Assembly: GCA_034509735.1 (NCBI GenBank)
Contig: JACGWO010000007.1
Span: 27,122,046-27,186,045, forward strand
Length of the DNA stretch: 64,000 bases
Direction of reading: 5' to 3'
Origin: Sesamum alatum
Lineage: Eukaryota > Streptophyta > Magnoliopsida > Lamiales > Pedaliaceae
This document shows, piece by piece, positions 8,765-21,180 of this stretch; the stretch's first letter is position 1; each line of letters opens with the position of its first letter. Under the pieces are notes generated by a model. That model saw only the letters and a program-made list of their open reading frames with translations, ran no database searches and was not told the origin of the DNA. Made by a program: the position numbers and the translations under genes.

Positions 8765-9798
8765 CCCAATTTGAGTGGAATTTGCATGGCACGTTTTAGT
8801 GTTTTGGCGCCTAGTGTAGCTGGATATATTGGCTTCTTGTTCTTGAATCTTGATAAATATGTAATGATAAGTTGACAATTTTTGTTTGCTCATGCTCATG
8901 GATTGTAGTTTCCAAGGCATCCCTGTGAGTTGTTTTAAGTGTGCAAACATCCCTTTTAGATTGCACTCGAGAAAGATTTTCTATTACAATTTGTGTTTCA
9001 TTGTCTATTTTCTTTCACATATATATTATGTGTATAAAATGATGTGTATATATAAAATAAATAGGAAATTCAATTCGGATTCTACTTCTTATGAATTCAA
9101 ATTTCCTTTTTCTTTGGTTATTGCGTTGGCAATTCTGCACTGCAATTATTTAAGTGTTTGTAATGTGATTTCAACTTTATTTGCAAAAGAGAAAGGCTAA
9201 AAGTTACCATAATGTGAAATCCAACAGATCCCTCACCATCCCCATCCCAACAGGGCCTATACATCTTTTTATGGGCTCAATGTTCAATTGGACCTTGGTT
9301 AAAGAGGTGTATTGAGAAAGGGTCTTCAACTTCATGTTTATCATAGCCTATGGAACTTGAACCAATGACCATAAAACCTGTATATTGAGAAGCCTTGGTT
9401 AGTGCAGCCTATTTGGCCTTTGCAGCCATCCTGCGCAAGAGATTGAGAAAGGGATTAATATTGTTTCGAAATTCTAAATCAAATTGGATTTTCTCGGACC
9501 TGAATCACTTATAATACAAGTAAAATTTATCATATGATTGGTGTATACTATAGAGAAAGTGACCAATCACACAACAAGTGTATCACACTTGTCCTGTGAT
9601 TGATTTGATTTGACTAAACCTGATTTAAATTGGAATTTCCCCTAATTATTAGCCGTTTAGCGCAATGCTATACCCTGCTGGGGCAAGCTCACATGCCTGT
9701 CCACTGATGTTGTCGACGTGCGGCACTCATGTAGACGGTGCATTGGTGTTGCAACACAAGTTGATTTGGCTAACACATGACACAGTGCTGGACATATA
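8765..9798. other. 3' flank of the small gene and intergenic DNA
   Basis: AT-rich downstream sequence with a polyadenylation-type AATAAA at about 9055, then unannotated intergenic DNA. The frame at 8886-9200 overlaps the presumed 3' UTR and has no known domain. A strong hairpin at 9564-9602 is listed separately. Confidence 0.45.
9564..9602. repeat. Near-perfect hairpin
   Basis: CAATCACACAACAAGTGT, loop ATC, then ACACTTGTCCTGTGATTG: an 18-bp stem with two mismatches. A second, nested inverted pair TGATTGGT...ACCAATCA (9536-9569) overlaps its left arm. This resembles the core of a foldback MITE whose outer ends were not located. Confidence 0.7.
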
Positions 9799-10212
9799 TT
9801 TTTTTTTTTCGGGGAGGGGGGGGGAGACGAATGTAATTTTCATATAACTGTAACAAAGCGTACAAGTACAACAAGGCGAAGTCACCGGCAACGACAACAC
9901 GGCCGTGTACAACAGGACACGACCGTGTTGTGCACTGTTTACATGACAAAACTTGCCTGACCTAACACGACCGTGTTCCGACGATGACACGACCGTGTTG
10001 GACATTGTTCCCACGCAATTTTCCAAACCCTATATGTAGCAATGACCTGCAACGAAGGGGGCCGGGGGCTGCTAAGTAACCGATTCCTGATCTGCTCAAC
10101 AACAATGCCAACAAGGACCTCAGGACTACGAAAGAACTGCTGGAACGCCACATGTTTCGCTCCATCCACAAGAGATAAACAAGGCTGGTGAGGAGGGAAC
10201 GGTATGAAGCAT

Positions 10213-13200
10213 TCAGAAGATGGGTGCCTCGCTACCTCCTGGCTGCCCAAGCAATGCCACGATGCCAATCCGCATAAGGCTAAGAAAATCGAACCTCCCG
10301 TCGACACAGACGCAGACACGTTGTCGAGAAAGCATAGTAAAAAAAGAGGTGTTGATGGCTCTCCACCACCGCCATCCCACACAACACACAATTAGAAGCC
10401 AAATGCTGCAACCATGGCTTGTCCAACGTGAACAGCCGATCCTGTATAGCCAGACAAAGCACAAACGAGTTTGGGGGTATCTTAACAGGCCCTCGAAGAA
10501 AAATAGACCAACCCACAGGTGGCAGACGAGGCTGGAATAATTCGAGCGCTGAAGAACCTGAGAAACTACCCCCATTGGCATTTCACATAATCGAATCCGG
10601 CCCACCCCGAATCGGCGGGATAACCGCCATGATCTGTCTCACCTCCACAACAGGTGGTCGTGGCCAAACCCACTCCCCACCATGTATGACCTTCTGCAAC
10701 AAGATCAGAAACCAATGTGGTTGCCATGGTTCCTGCCAAAGCAAAAAGGTGCCACCAACGCCCACATTAAACGAAATGCCTCTCCTGAATTCATCACGGA
10801 CCTTCAAGATTTGCTTCCTGCTCCAAGAGCCCGAGCCAGGCCAGGCAACCCAAATAGATGTCCGTCTCAGCCGATAGGTCCTGACCCACCACACCCATAA
10901 CGACGAACGTTGCATATCAAGAATGTTCCAAAGATGGCGGCTCATCAAAGCTTTGTTCATAGGATAAACAGGCTGAATTCTCAACCCACCACAATCAATC
11001 GGGAGACACACCGAGGACCAAGCCACTTTAGCCATGCCGGTCCCTTGCCGCCCATGCCATAAAAACGTCCGTAGCTGCCTCTCGATCTTGTGAACCACCC
11101 CCTTGGGTTGGAGGAAAACCATGGCCCAATAAATATACATATCTAAGAGTACCGACCGTATAAGCTGGACTCGACCTACAAATAAGAGTAAGCGCAAACC
11201 CCAAGAGTGAATCCGGGAGTCCAATCTATCCAGGAGTGGTCGACAGTCCCCAAGTGTAAGCTTTGTTGTGATCAAGGGCACTCCCAAATAATGAATAGGC
11301 AATGTGCCTTGAGGGTAGCCCAGGAGGTCCTGCAGATGCTGGGGATTGACCACAGACTTGGAGAAAAAAGTCAGGCTCTTGTGGATATTGGCCTGCAACC
11401 CAGATATCCTAGAGAAGTCCAAGAGACCCTATTGTATCACCCTAACCGATGCCTCATCTTCCTTACAAAAAACCATCGAATCATCAACAAACGTGAACAT
11501 AAATAACTCCAGCTCTACACAACGCCAATGGTAGCGAAAATCCGTGCCCAAATGTATCCTTCGCTTGAGCCCTGCATGTAGGAGTTCCATCACCAGCACA
11601 AAACAGGTAGGGGACATGGGATCGCTCTACCGGAGGCCACGGGCTCTCTCAAGAAAACCCCGTGGTTGCCCATTCAAACAAATAGAGTAGGAGACGTGCA
11701 CACACACTCTTTAACCCACAGGACAAAGGTATCATGGAAGCCAAATAGACGTAATGCAGCAAACGAACAGTCCCAATCTACCATATTGTACACCTTACGT
11801 AGATCAGTCTTAACCGCCACCGCTTGGGAAGCCTGACCTGATTATAACCAGAGAGCTGGTCCTGTGCAACCATGATGATCTCACTGATATTCCGTCCCGG
11901 GATAAAGGCATTCTGACTCTCATCAATAAGCTTATGCAACACACCCTTCATCCGTTGCACAAGTATTTTAGAAATTATTTTATAGATCACATTGCAGCAC
12001 GAGATTGGCCGGAAATCAGCCACTGTGGCCAGCGTCTGCACCTTAGGAACCAAGGCAATAAGGGCGGCGTTCACCTAACGCAGCAAGTGACCCATGGTGA
12101 AAAATTCCCTCACCACCTCCACTACGTCCTCCCCCACTACCGACCACGCCTCTTTGAAGAAATTGGCCGAGTAACCATCCGGACCTGGCGCTTTATTGTC
12201 ATCAATAGCAAACAACGCCCGGCGTACCTCCTCCGGGGGAATAGGTTGGACCATGCACTCTGCCTCCTCCGCTGTGAGAGTGCCTGGGATGAATACTCTC
12301 AGGGACTCCAAATCAACTGTCTGTGGCTCCTGTGGTCCCCCCAACAAATTCTGAAAATAAGACACAAATTCCTCAACAACTTGTGCCTCCTCGTGGACCA
12401 CCTCCCGGTCGAGGTCCTGATCTGGAATATCTTCTGCCATGCCCGGCGAGCAACAGTCTTTTGAAAGAAAAATCACGTGCATTGGTCCTCATCATGCAAC
12501 CACTGCAGTTTAGCTCGCTGCTGCAACATGGTCTGCTCCTGCTTCACCGCAGCCACGTAGACTAAGTGACATGGCCTCTCTATATGCTGCAGAAACATGT
12601 CAGTCGGGAGCTCCTGCAGCAAAGTTTGGATTTGGGCCAGAAACCCACTAGCCTCCAGAACATTCCGAGAGAGGTCCCCCTTCTGACCTCGCATAGTGCG
12701 AAAGGTACGCTTGAGGCATTTGAGCTTCCACAACACCCCAAACATGCGGACTCCATGCACCTTATACCTCCAAATCCTAGTTACCTCACGGAGAAACAAA
12801 GCATCAGCGCAAAGAAAATTATCGAACCGAAACATACCTACTCTACGAGCGGGGGGGCCGGCCGCAAAGAGAACAAGCGGGCAATGATCCAAAGTGTGCT
12901 GCGTGGAACATAGGTACTCCCCATCCGGCTAATGCTCAAGCCATGGTTCATTCACCAAGGCACGGTCCAAACGCCTCCACTGACTTCTCTCCCCCATACT
13001 GCTATTGTGCCATGGGTATTGATTACCCCACACAGGCGAAGCGTGAAGTTAGGCCTAGTGGACGCAATCTCGGAATTCCCCCATAGCCAAAGAACTATCC
13101 GCGTGAAGCCCCAGAATCTCACTAGCGTCCATGACCGTGTTGAAGTCCCCCAAAATGAGCCATGGGATGTCCTCACAATGTCCAGCAAGTGCCACCATGG

Positions 13201-13560
13201 AATTCCACAATTTCCACCTTGTTCCAACATCGTTCGAGCCATAGACAAACGTGATTAACCAGCTCCGTGCAGTGCGAAGCTGGGTGATCTTGCAATGCAC
13301 TAGCTGGTGCTGAGCCTGGAGAATGTCCACATTCACCTCTGATACATCCCATCCTACCCATATTCTGTTTCCAGGCCCCAAGCTCGCGTAATCTGTAAAC
13401 CACATTCATTCCGGTCGCACCGAGTCCCGAACTCGTGCTACATTATGCTGAGCGACCCTACATTCCAACAATCCTATCAACACCAATCCAAATTCCCGAA
13501 TAAGCTCTATAACTTCACATTCATGGTCCTTTCATTAAGACCCTGAACATTCCAACAGGC
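10213..13560 (-). pseudogene. LINE ORF2 remnant: endonuclease and reverse transcriptase
   Basis: Pieces in several frames. Endonuclease core at 13405-13055 (WLITFVYGSNDVGTRWKLW, then PWLILGDFNTV) and its end near 12890 (DHCPLVLFA). Linker with KAPGPDGYSANFFKEAW at 12482-12075. RT at 12074-11778 (ADFRPISCCNVIYKIISKIL, NAFIPGRNI). Catalytic block near 11460-11500 read as FTFVDDSMVF, where the usual motif is F/Y-A-D-D. Thumb region with IHYLGVPL and SWGLRLLLFVGRVQLIRSVL at 11422-10583. A Cys/His zf-RVT-like stretch (RLFTLDKPWLQH...CVLCG) is at 10516-10280. Multiple frameshifts and stops make it non-functional. Confidence 0.85.
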
Positions 13561-13568
13561 CGCAGATA

Positions 13569-14310
13569 TCATGGGAAATCATCGTGAGGGCTGCAATGTT
13601 TAGGGCCCTGATTATCCGGGGAGAGCAAAGAGGTGCAGGCGTCGTGTATCGAATCACCCAACACGGAAAACTGGTTGTAGATGACGAGTTCCTTGCCCTT
13701 GCTGGAGCTAGTCACGCCTGGGGTGGAACACAGCCGTGTGCTGGAGGAAGGAGGCTGGGTTTGCATGGCCGAGGAGAAAATGACCGTGTTGGAGTGGGGA
13801 CACGGCCGTGGGGCGGGAGCTGCATCCGACACGACCCTAGGGCAAGGCCGTGTGGCAGGAGGCCGTGCAACGGGAGGTTTTGACATGGCCGTGTGTGGGT
13901 CGTGTTCCTCTCGGGTCTGGGCGCTCTGAATTGCTGCGAGGAGCACTATTCTGTTGGCGAGTTTTCTGCACATAAAACCCCCTCTTGCTCAACCCCGCCA
14001 TCTTCCTTCTCCGAGCGGACGCCCTCAACCTTTGTTGCTCCCTCAAAGTGGGGCACCCATTTAACCGACAGATCCGCCAATGCATCTAAGGAATTATCGT
14101 CCCCACAAGAGAGAACACGCTTGGCCACTTTAGCAAAACTCCGTGAAGTTAAACCCTGCCCTAACACGCTCCCGACTAGCCGAAGAAGGCACATAGCCCT
14201 CCAGCCCCGCCGCAGGCGGCGGAGTCCCAACGTCATGCACGACCGTCACCGCCGGATCATCATCCCCGTTGCCATCCAGGTCATCGTTAGGGTTTGCAGT
14301 GTGTGTAGGG
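13569..14310 (-). pseudogene. LINE ORF1 remnant
   Basis: Minus-strand frames upstream of the endonuclease: an acidic N-terminus (NPNDDLDGNGDDDPAVTVV, about 14290), then FAKVAKRVLSCGDDNSL (about 14140-14080), then a proline/serine-rich C-terminal part (13973-13569) with SSKGKELVIYNQFSVLGD. At least one frameshift separates the N-terminal and central parts. ORF1 of plant L1s encodes an RNA-binding, nucleocapsid-like protein; no CCHC knuckle survives here. Assignment rests mainly on position upstream of ORF2. Confidence 0.55.
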
Positions 14311-14340
14311 TCATCCTAGACATACTAGAGATATGATATC

Positions 14341-15384
14341 AGGTGGTGTTAGACAGTGGTGCGTGATGGTAGACGTGCGCGAGTACACTTATTAAGCACT
14401 AGGTGAGAAGCCTACGCGCGTAAGAGTAGGCGACAAGCGCATGCGCATATTAACAAGCTTGACTCATTTGTCTATTACTCATTTATCCCATCCACCATAT
14501 TAACGAGCCTTTAATCGATATAATTGACTGGGACGGAAAAAAATCACACGTTGATTGGGCAATAGTTATGCTAAATATGATATTTTAAATACAAATATTG
14601 AATAAAAGTATTGAAAAATTCTTAAATAAACATGCTGTTATTTTTTGTACAGAGCACTGTCAGTGGATCACATTTTAATTCAAACCCGATTCAAATTCAA
14701 TTTTACTTTTGGAGTTCATAATTAATTATAATATCATCTAATGAACATGATTGTATGGAGTTGGATGGTTTGACCCGTTTAAATTCTAGCACAATGCAAT
14801 ATTTAATTATTTTTCAAGAACAACTCAAAAATTTAATTGATATGAAGTGAAAGAACTGATGAAATTATTAGGTGTATAGTTCTCACACTTACAGCATTTA
14901 TATGTAGACATATTTAGATCTTTTCAGAAAATATACATATTAAAATTATAATTTTTAATCCAAAAGCTACGATATCAAGAATCTGTCTTTTTCTGATCAA
15001 ATTCTTATGAAAGCAGCCCAAGTAAATGTTTCAAGAAAAAGACATCTTCTTCTAGAAAAATACTATTTGCAACTTTTATATAAGAGTAAAATAATTCTAA
15101 ACGATAAAGTTTGAAATTAAAATAAAATAAAATAAAAATACAATATTAATTAATTCATTAGGTACACGTACCAAGTGCAAGTGAATTTGTATATTAAATA
15201 TCTATAAATTTCTTTCCTTAATTATTCCTTCCAAATATTATTTCTAACTTTACGTTGGGCAACTTTTTATTGAGCCCTTCAAATTCAATTAACCATTTCA
15301 CCAATGACAAGGAATTATATGTTCAAACTTTTCAACTATAACTTCAATTATTTTTTTAATTAATATATCTAACTTTAAGGTGCA
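14341..15384. other. AT-rich interval, nothing recognised
   Basis: A short GC-richer block with GCATGCGC and GCGCG (14370-14450) is followed by AT-rich sequence. No frame, terminal repeat or target duplication could be supported. Confidence 0.5.
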
Positions 15385-15636
15385 CAGTTTGATTGGTGGC
15401 CCAGAACGATCCAATATTATTCATTGCCGGTTTTGGAGTAGTCTTGGTCTTTAAATAGGTCACAATTGGGTCTATTTTTAAGCCTAGGCCCGGTGCTTGG
15501 ATCAGGCTGGGCATATTTTATTTTTATTTTTTATGAAATTGTGGTAACTTTTGAGTAACTACTTCAATTTTTTATTGCTTTATAAAATAAATAAATAATA
15601 AATTAAGCTAAATAAAATTTTGTAATAACATATTTA

Positions 15637-17348
15637 GGGTTAAATACACTTTGCACCGTTGAACTATGCATAAAGTGCATTTACCCCCTAAATTGTAAAA
15701 TATAACAAAATGGCCCCTCATGATATGATTAATTTTTTTATGACAAAAATATCCTTATTGTTTACACCTCTAAAATATGTTTATTTCAATCATTTCCCTA
15801 AAATATAATTTGAATTACTATAAAAATTATATTTAACATAAATACTATCCAAAATGTATTATTTTTATAATTAGTATAGAAACTGTATAAACTCTATAAG
15901 TTTACAGTCATTATATTTTTTTAAATTACTATTTAAAAATTTACATAATTTTTCTTGCGTTGTTATATATATGTTACAATTTAAAATATTACATCGAACA
16001 TAATAAATTATAAAATATGCAATATATAATATATTAACGTATAATATTCTATAATCTCTTGAGTAATGAAATGATATAATTTAATTATGCGTACATATAC
16101 CTGGACAAAAATTTATAGGTTATATAAAATATTTTTTTATAAAATTATATGCATTATGTATTTACACATATTTACATGTACTTTTTAACATAAATAATTT
16201 ACTTTATAAAACATATATACATAGAATGGCTTGTAAATATTTTTTGTATTACATAATTGTTAGATTTTTTCAGTCCTGCAGTGAGCCCAAGAAGGATCAC
16301 ACTACCCAACCTAACCAATCAACTATTACAATACGGATACGGGTTTACAAATAACCCTTTTATATTACAGATTTATAATTGGGGGAAAAGTTGTTATTAG
16401 AACACAAGAGAAGGAAAATGGGTTAGTGAATAAATAGAGTATATATATATATATATGTGTGTGTGTGCATAAATATATATATATATATGTAAGACTAATA
16501 AATAGAGAGACGAGAGGTCGGCTTAGATCCTCAGATCCGATGAATCTCAAAGGGCCCCAAAACTTCGGCAACCCAAACACGGTTGCTTTGGCCCAATCGC
16601 CACACAGGCTCTATCCACAACAGGACCTCACGAGGACCACTGTCCATAAAGGACTTCACCAAGAACACAATCCACAAAGGACTACAAAGGCACCACAGAA
16701 ACTATTCACAAAGAACTCAATCAGAGAGAGCATGAAGAAAAGAAGAAAGGAGAAAAAGAGGATCTTAAGCTTATCTTGGAGGAACATCCATGGAGGGGTA
16801 TTTATAGAGAAGAAGAAGAAGAAGAGCCTTGATGAAGCCATCAATTCCAAAGACATAGGAAGAGGCGGTGGTGGATTCGAGGATGATTGAGGGAGAGACG
16901 AGGACGCATCATTGAAGATGAGAGAGGAAGAGACTTTAGGATTTCAACAAATGAGAAGAAGTCATCTTTTATGAATGAAGAGAAAATGGCTCGAGTTTAG
17001 TCCTTATGGGTTGAAGGGATTGGTCAAGCCTTCCAGTGTTGGGCCAGAAGCTTTAGGAACATGGGCCAAAAAACCCAACAATAATTAATAAAAAAACATC
17101 TCTAAATTTTAAATACTATTTTTAAATAAAATTTGAGTAAAAATTTTAAATCACTAAAAGTATTTTTGGCAAAGTAATAAAACATAGCTTTAGGGGATAA
17201 AATGAAATGTATAGGAGATAAATGAGAAGAACATTTTTCTCCTTTCAATGTCAAATTATTTTGTCAAGAGGCTTTTTGTTACCTTTCAAACTTTAGAGGC
17301 CTAATGCGGCTACATACGTAGTTCAGGGGTGCAAAACATATTTAACCC
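15637..17348. mobile_element. Non-autonomous MULE split by a solo LTR
   Basis: Terminal inverted repeats GGGTTAAATACACTTTGCAC (left) and, reversed, GGGTTAAATATGTTTTGCAC (right), continuing with TGAACTA in both arms. Flanks ACATATTTA (15628-15636) and AAATATTTA (17349-17357) agree at 8 of 9 bases. The interior is AT-rich, non-coding, and interrupted by the LTR at 16258-17080. Confidence 0.85.
16258..17080 (+). mobile_element. Solo LTR, 823 bp, with 5-bp TSD
   Basis: Begins TGTTAGATTTTTTC and ends AACCCAACA, flanked by ATAAT on both sides (16253-16257 and 17081-17085). Inside are a TATTTATAGAG box (about 16798-16808), a purine-rich leader and TA/TG microsatellites (16439-16490). The TGTT...AACA ends with a 5-bp duplication are the LTR retrotransposon signature. 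Absence of primer-binding site, internal region and second LTR makes this a recombination-derived solo LTR. The 143-codon frame through it (16459-16890) has no domain and is not counted as a gene. Confidence 0.9.
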
Positions 17349-17859
17349 AAATATTTATAACTAGAAAAAAGTACAATCAAACTACATAATAAAAATTAAC
17401 TAATAATTTGACTAACAAGCTTACAACAATAACAAACTTAGATTGTAACAAGCCAAAAATATTTAAAATAAATTTTGAAAAAGTAAACAAAGAGTTAATG
17501 AATTAATGAAGTAAAAATCTAGAAGTAAAACAATAAAAATAAAATTTTTAAAGTTTCAAAAGTTTAAAAAATATATTAGTATAGTCAACTTAGAAAAATA
17601 AAATAAAAATTAAAAGTCATGCATTATTAAAAAAGTTGGCCAATTAAGCCGACCCACTAGCCGAGATCAAGCGCGAATCAGAACCAGACAGTCCTGGCCT
17701 ACTGGGCTGGGCCAGTATCAATTGATACTCGGGACTGGCTCTGGGCCAACTTGGTTCCAACTGGACTTGGATCGTATCAACTTGCTTTTTATTGGGCCCA
17801 ATCTCATTCTGAATCAGCATGGCCCAATCTGGCCCATTGCACAACTTATACGAAATACT

Positions 17860-19020
17860 AAGGGAATTATTATTTTATAATTAATATGTAGGTTAAAGGG
17901 GCAGAGAGAGATCCATTAAAAAGAAAGAAAAAGTAAGATTTGAAATTGATAAATTAATAATTTTCTGCAGTGCAACAGTAAAAAGAATGATATTCCTATA
18001 TATATTCCCTAACAACAGCAATAAAGATGACATTGCAAAGAGCCGTTGCAAAAGTATATTTGAATGTCAAGCAACCAAAATAAGGAGAATTAGAGTTTGC
18101 TATTAAAAAAAAAAAAAGTATCACTAATATGTCTCAAGGAAAAGAAGCCTCTTTTTAAACTTTTGTTCTGCTTTAATTTTTGCAAAGTTAATTAATTTTT
18201 TAAAAATATATTTTTTACTATTTACCTGCCAAAATCTTTGAGCAACTTTATTTCAGTTGTAGGTAGCTCTGTATACATACACAATAAATGAATGCAAGTT
18301 ATCTTTGAAATATTTAGGTTAATTTGACTAGAGCGGAAAAAGATTCAAGTCGGGTCAATTACATCATTGATCAAGCTAATTTAAATTATTATTATTAAGT
18401 TTCAAAAATTATGTTTGAATTTGATTTGATTATTGATCTAATCGAACTCAAACGATCTTTAATTGGATCAAACACGAGACGAGATTGAGTAATTTGATAT
18501 TTTTAAATATATTTATTATTTTTGTACTAATTGAATCGAGTTTAAAGTTTACCAAGAAGAAATTTTTGTTTAAGTTTGATTTGTTAAGTTTAACAAATCG
18601 AGATCAAACGAGCTTTTATCGACTGATTACGATCGAGTGTCGAATAGTTTGATTTTTTTTTTCAGCCTTAATCCGACCTCAATGCTAAGAGTAACATCTG
18701 TTTTCTTTTTCTTTTTATTGAATGGGGTTATACTTAAAACAAAAAGTTTAATTATTATATAACAACTCTTGCAATCAACATATCGATTATCAACATCAAA
18801 TATTTACAACTAACCAATAATTATTATAAAACATAAATAGAAGAAAATTCATATTTTGGTAACATTTGAATTCATAAGTTTATAGTCGTGAGACGTCGAT
18901 TTCGTCAACTAAACTAAGATTCATTAGCCAGTAAGATTTGTTTATTTGCTCTAATTATTAACGCAATCACATAAACGTGGAAAAAGGTAAATTGGCATAA
19001 GGTAAAAAGAGTATACAGAA
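17860..19020. other. AT-rich interval, mostly unassigned
   Basis: From about 18340 to 18670 there are dispersed GATTGAG/TCAAACGA/ATCGAG motifs in both orientations, suggestive of an old inverted-repeat element whose ends were not found. The remainder shows nothing that can be supported. Confidence 0.35.
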
Positions 19021-19033
19021 ATGATTAATTATA

Positions 19034-19306
19034 GGGTTAATTATATTTAGACCTCATAATCTATGATCTTTTTACACAAATTATCCCGATTTCTTGGATA
19101 ATTACACATACACCCATCAGAATATCAATATCATTTACACAAATCATCCTCTATTTTTTCAAAAATTACACACCCTTAAAAACGTTAATATTATTACACA
19201 AACTACCATGTTTTTTGGTTATTAGGGGTAATTCTATAATTATACAAAAAGTGGGACGATTTGTATAAATTATTCATAGGTCTAAGGGTGTAAATGTAAT
19301 TATTCC
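19034..19306. mobile_element. Short MULE-type MITE
   Basis: Ends GGGTTAATTATATTTAGACC and, reversed, GGAATAATTACATTTACACC with a further TTAGACC. Flanks TTAATTATA (19025-19033) and TAAATTATA (19307-19315) agree at 8 of 9. The interior repeats ATTACACA/TTACACAAA motifs. Non-coding. Confidence 0.75.
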
Positions 19307-19607
19307 TAAATTATAATGTAATGGTTGGTCATTGGTGGTTTGGGAATTGCACCCATGTGAAGTGATTCGGAGGAACTATTCTCAATTTATGGCCCCACCC
19401 CATATATCGGAAAAGCCCCCAACACTCTTACTATACAACTCACAAAATTTTATGACCAATCAGACTTTTTAATAAAATTGATAATTTGACATATTACTTT
19501 TTGAGACGTGTGGAGTCTAAATCATGTCCACGTTCACTATTTGGTAACTTTTCTTTTTTTTTTTTTGGTAATTTTTTTATTGAACGTGGTTCAATAAAAA
19601 GTAAAAT

Positions 19608-19985
19608 GGGTTAATTACGTTAAGACCCTTCTAAAAATAAAAAATTACACATTTTCCTAAAAACGTTGTGAAATTATCCTTATACTCCCTCCGAAAATTT
19701 TTCATTTATATATGCCTCCCTTCTGTTAGGGTTTGAACGAAAAAAGCTAACATAAGCAAAAAGAATTACATAAAATTTTCGTTTTACCCCTCATTTATAA
19801 GGTTAACATCATTACAGTTTTTTCCTTATAAGCACAAAATTATTACATGAGAATGTTAAAAAAGGGGTAAAATTGAAGTTTATGTAATTTTTTTGCTCAC
19901 ATCAACATTTTTTGTCCAAATCCTAATAGAATGAGGTCGCGTGTAAATGGAGAATTTTTGGAGGGGTGTAAATGTAATTAACCCT
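19608..19985. mobile_element. MULE-type MITE, same family as 4324-4814
   Basis: Begins GGGTTAATTACG and ends GTAATTAACCCT. Exact 9-bp duplication AAGTAAAAT (19599-19607, 19986-19994). It shares internal blocks with the 4.3-kb element (CCTCCGAAAATTTT, TTAGGGTTTGAACGAAAAA, CCTTATAAGCACAAAATTATT). Confidence 0.88.
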
Positions 19986-20412
19986 AAGTAAAATTGGTTA
20001 TACGGTAATAGAAAGATGATAGAGATCGAGAAGTAATATAATACGTATAATATTAATAAATAATATTGATATCTCCCTCGGGGAGTGTTTGTGTGAGCAG
20101 TTCTTGGTTTCCAAAAAGCATTTTTAAGGTATTTGAGATGTCAGTTTCTGCTTTTAGAACTACTACAAAAATTACTTTTGAGTCAAAAGCTAAAAGCACC
20201 CTAGAGGTGCTTCTAGCCGCTTTCTTTTTTTTTTTTTTTTTTGTAAATAAGTTCAACTTTCACGACTTCTCCCTCTCTCTCTCTCTAGAAATGACCGTTA
20301 TAGAGCTTTATCCCCGCCGGAACCCTGCCGAAATCCCACCTTCCCTCGCCTCACCTCTTTCTCCCCCTCCTCCCCTTTCTTTTGCCCTCTCATGACAACC
20401 TAAGCCACCCCC

Positions 20413-21180
20413 ATGGCTGACCCACCTCCTCCCATAACAAAACATCAACCCAACCCACAAGCCCTTCCAACCCCAAATGTCCCCTCTGCGAAGAAATCTT
20501 ACGCCTCTGTTGTACAACACCTCACAGCTTTGCACTTCCAACATGATCCAGAATGCGCTGCAAAGAAATATTTTCAACGAGGATCTTCTACTGATGGGCA
20601 CGGCCACGAGACACAAAGGTGACCCAGGAATGAAGTTCTCCAGAGAGGAAATTGCCAAGCTCTTTGAAAGGTTGAAATTCGCCCTAATCGGTAAATTCTC
20701 GCACGGCCTTCCTAATCTTAATTTTCTAAAGCTGAGAATTATCAAACTCGGGCTTAAAGGATCTGTATCGGTGGGAGCCATTAACCTAAAACATGTTTTG
20801 ATTCGCCTTTCCCATGAGGAGATTTTTCACAGTTATGGCTTAGGGGCGAGTGGCTTTTTGACAACTTTCCGATGAGGGTATTCAAATGGACTCCTGCTTT
20901 TAACCCCCAAATCGAGTCTCCTATTGTTCCAGTCTGGATAAAGTTCCCTGAACTCCCATGCCATTTCTTTGAGAAGGGAGCGCTGTTTGGTATAACCAAT
21001 CTAATTGGTAAGCCCGTCTGAATGGACGAACCCACTGCAGATTTGTCAAGACCAAGCCTAGCAAGGGTTTATGTTGAGCTCGATCTCACAGCCCCTCGTA
21101 TTCCTGTTATTTACCCGGAGGATGATGAACAACTGCGACCCATGAACAACTACAGGACCAGATCCTAGCAGACTCTGCCC
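20413..21180 (+). pseudogene. LINE ORF1: DUF4283-type RNA-binding protein, frameshifted
   Basis: Starts MADPPPPITKHQPNPQ and includes KKSYASVVQ, typical of plant L1 ORF1. After a frameshift near 20615 the next frame continues FSREEIAKLFERLKFALIGKFSHG and GSVSVGAINLKHVLIRL, matching the DUF4283 domain. A further frame change near 20860 leads to FKWTPAFNPQIESPIVPVW and PELPCHFFEKGALFG, the domain's C-terminal part. Such proteins bind LINE RNA in the ribonucleoprotein particle. At least two frame shifts make it non-functional here. Confidence 0.8.

Larger units (their letters stand above)
9799..14340 (-). mobile_element. Degenerate L1-type LINE, family with GGCCGTGT palindromes
   Basis: Minus-strand non-LTR retrotransposon: poly-A tail (poly-T on the plus strand at 9799-9809), 3' UTR with four ACACGGCCGTGT-type palindromes (about 9895-10000), ORF2 remnants from about 13560 down to 10200 and ORF1 remnants above that. 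The order on the minus strand is ORF1, endonuclease, reverse transcriptase, then a zinc-finger-like RVT tail. No RNase H domain was seen, unlike the LINE at 20263. The 5' boundary is approximate and no target duplication was found. Confidence 0.85.
15385..17858. mobile_element. Possible hAT-like host element enclosing the nested complex
   Basis: Two GC-richer segments with GGCCCA/TGGGCC motifs (15385-15520 and 17640-17850) lie on either side of the MULE. The outer ends read GTGCACAG... and ...CCATTGCAC, with flanks AACTTTAAG and AACTTATAC that could be an eroded 8-bp duplication. If correct this is a third nesting level. The evidence is weak. Confidence 0.25.

Noticed and set aside
8886..9200. 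104-codon frame after the small-peptide gene
   Set aside because: AT-rich, no domain, overlaps the presumed 3' UTR and has no independent promoter evidence.
16459..16890. 143-codon plus-strand frame
   Set aside because: It lies inside the solo LTR and crosses a purine-rich leader; composition-driven with no domain.
20308..20781. 157-codon minus-strand frame
   Set aside because: Antisense to LINE ORF1; no domain.
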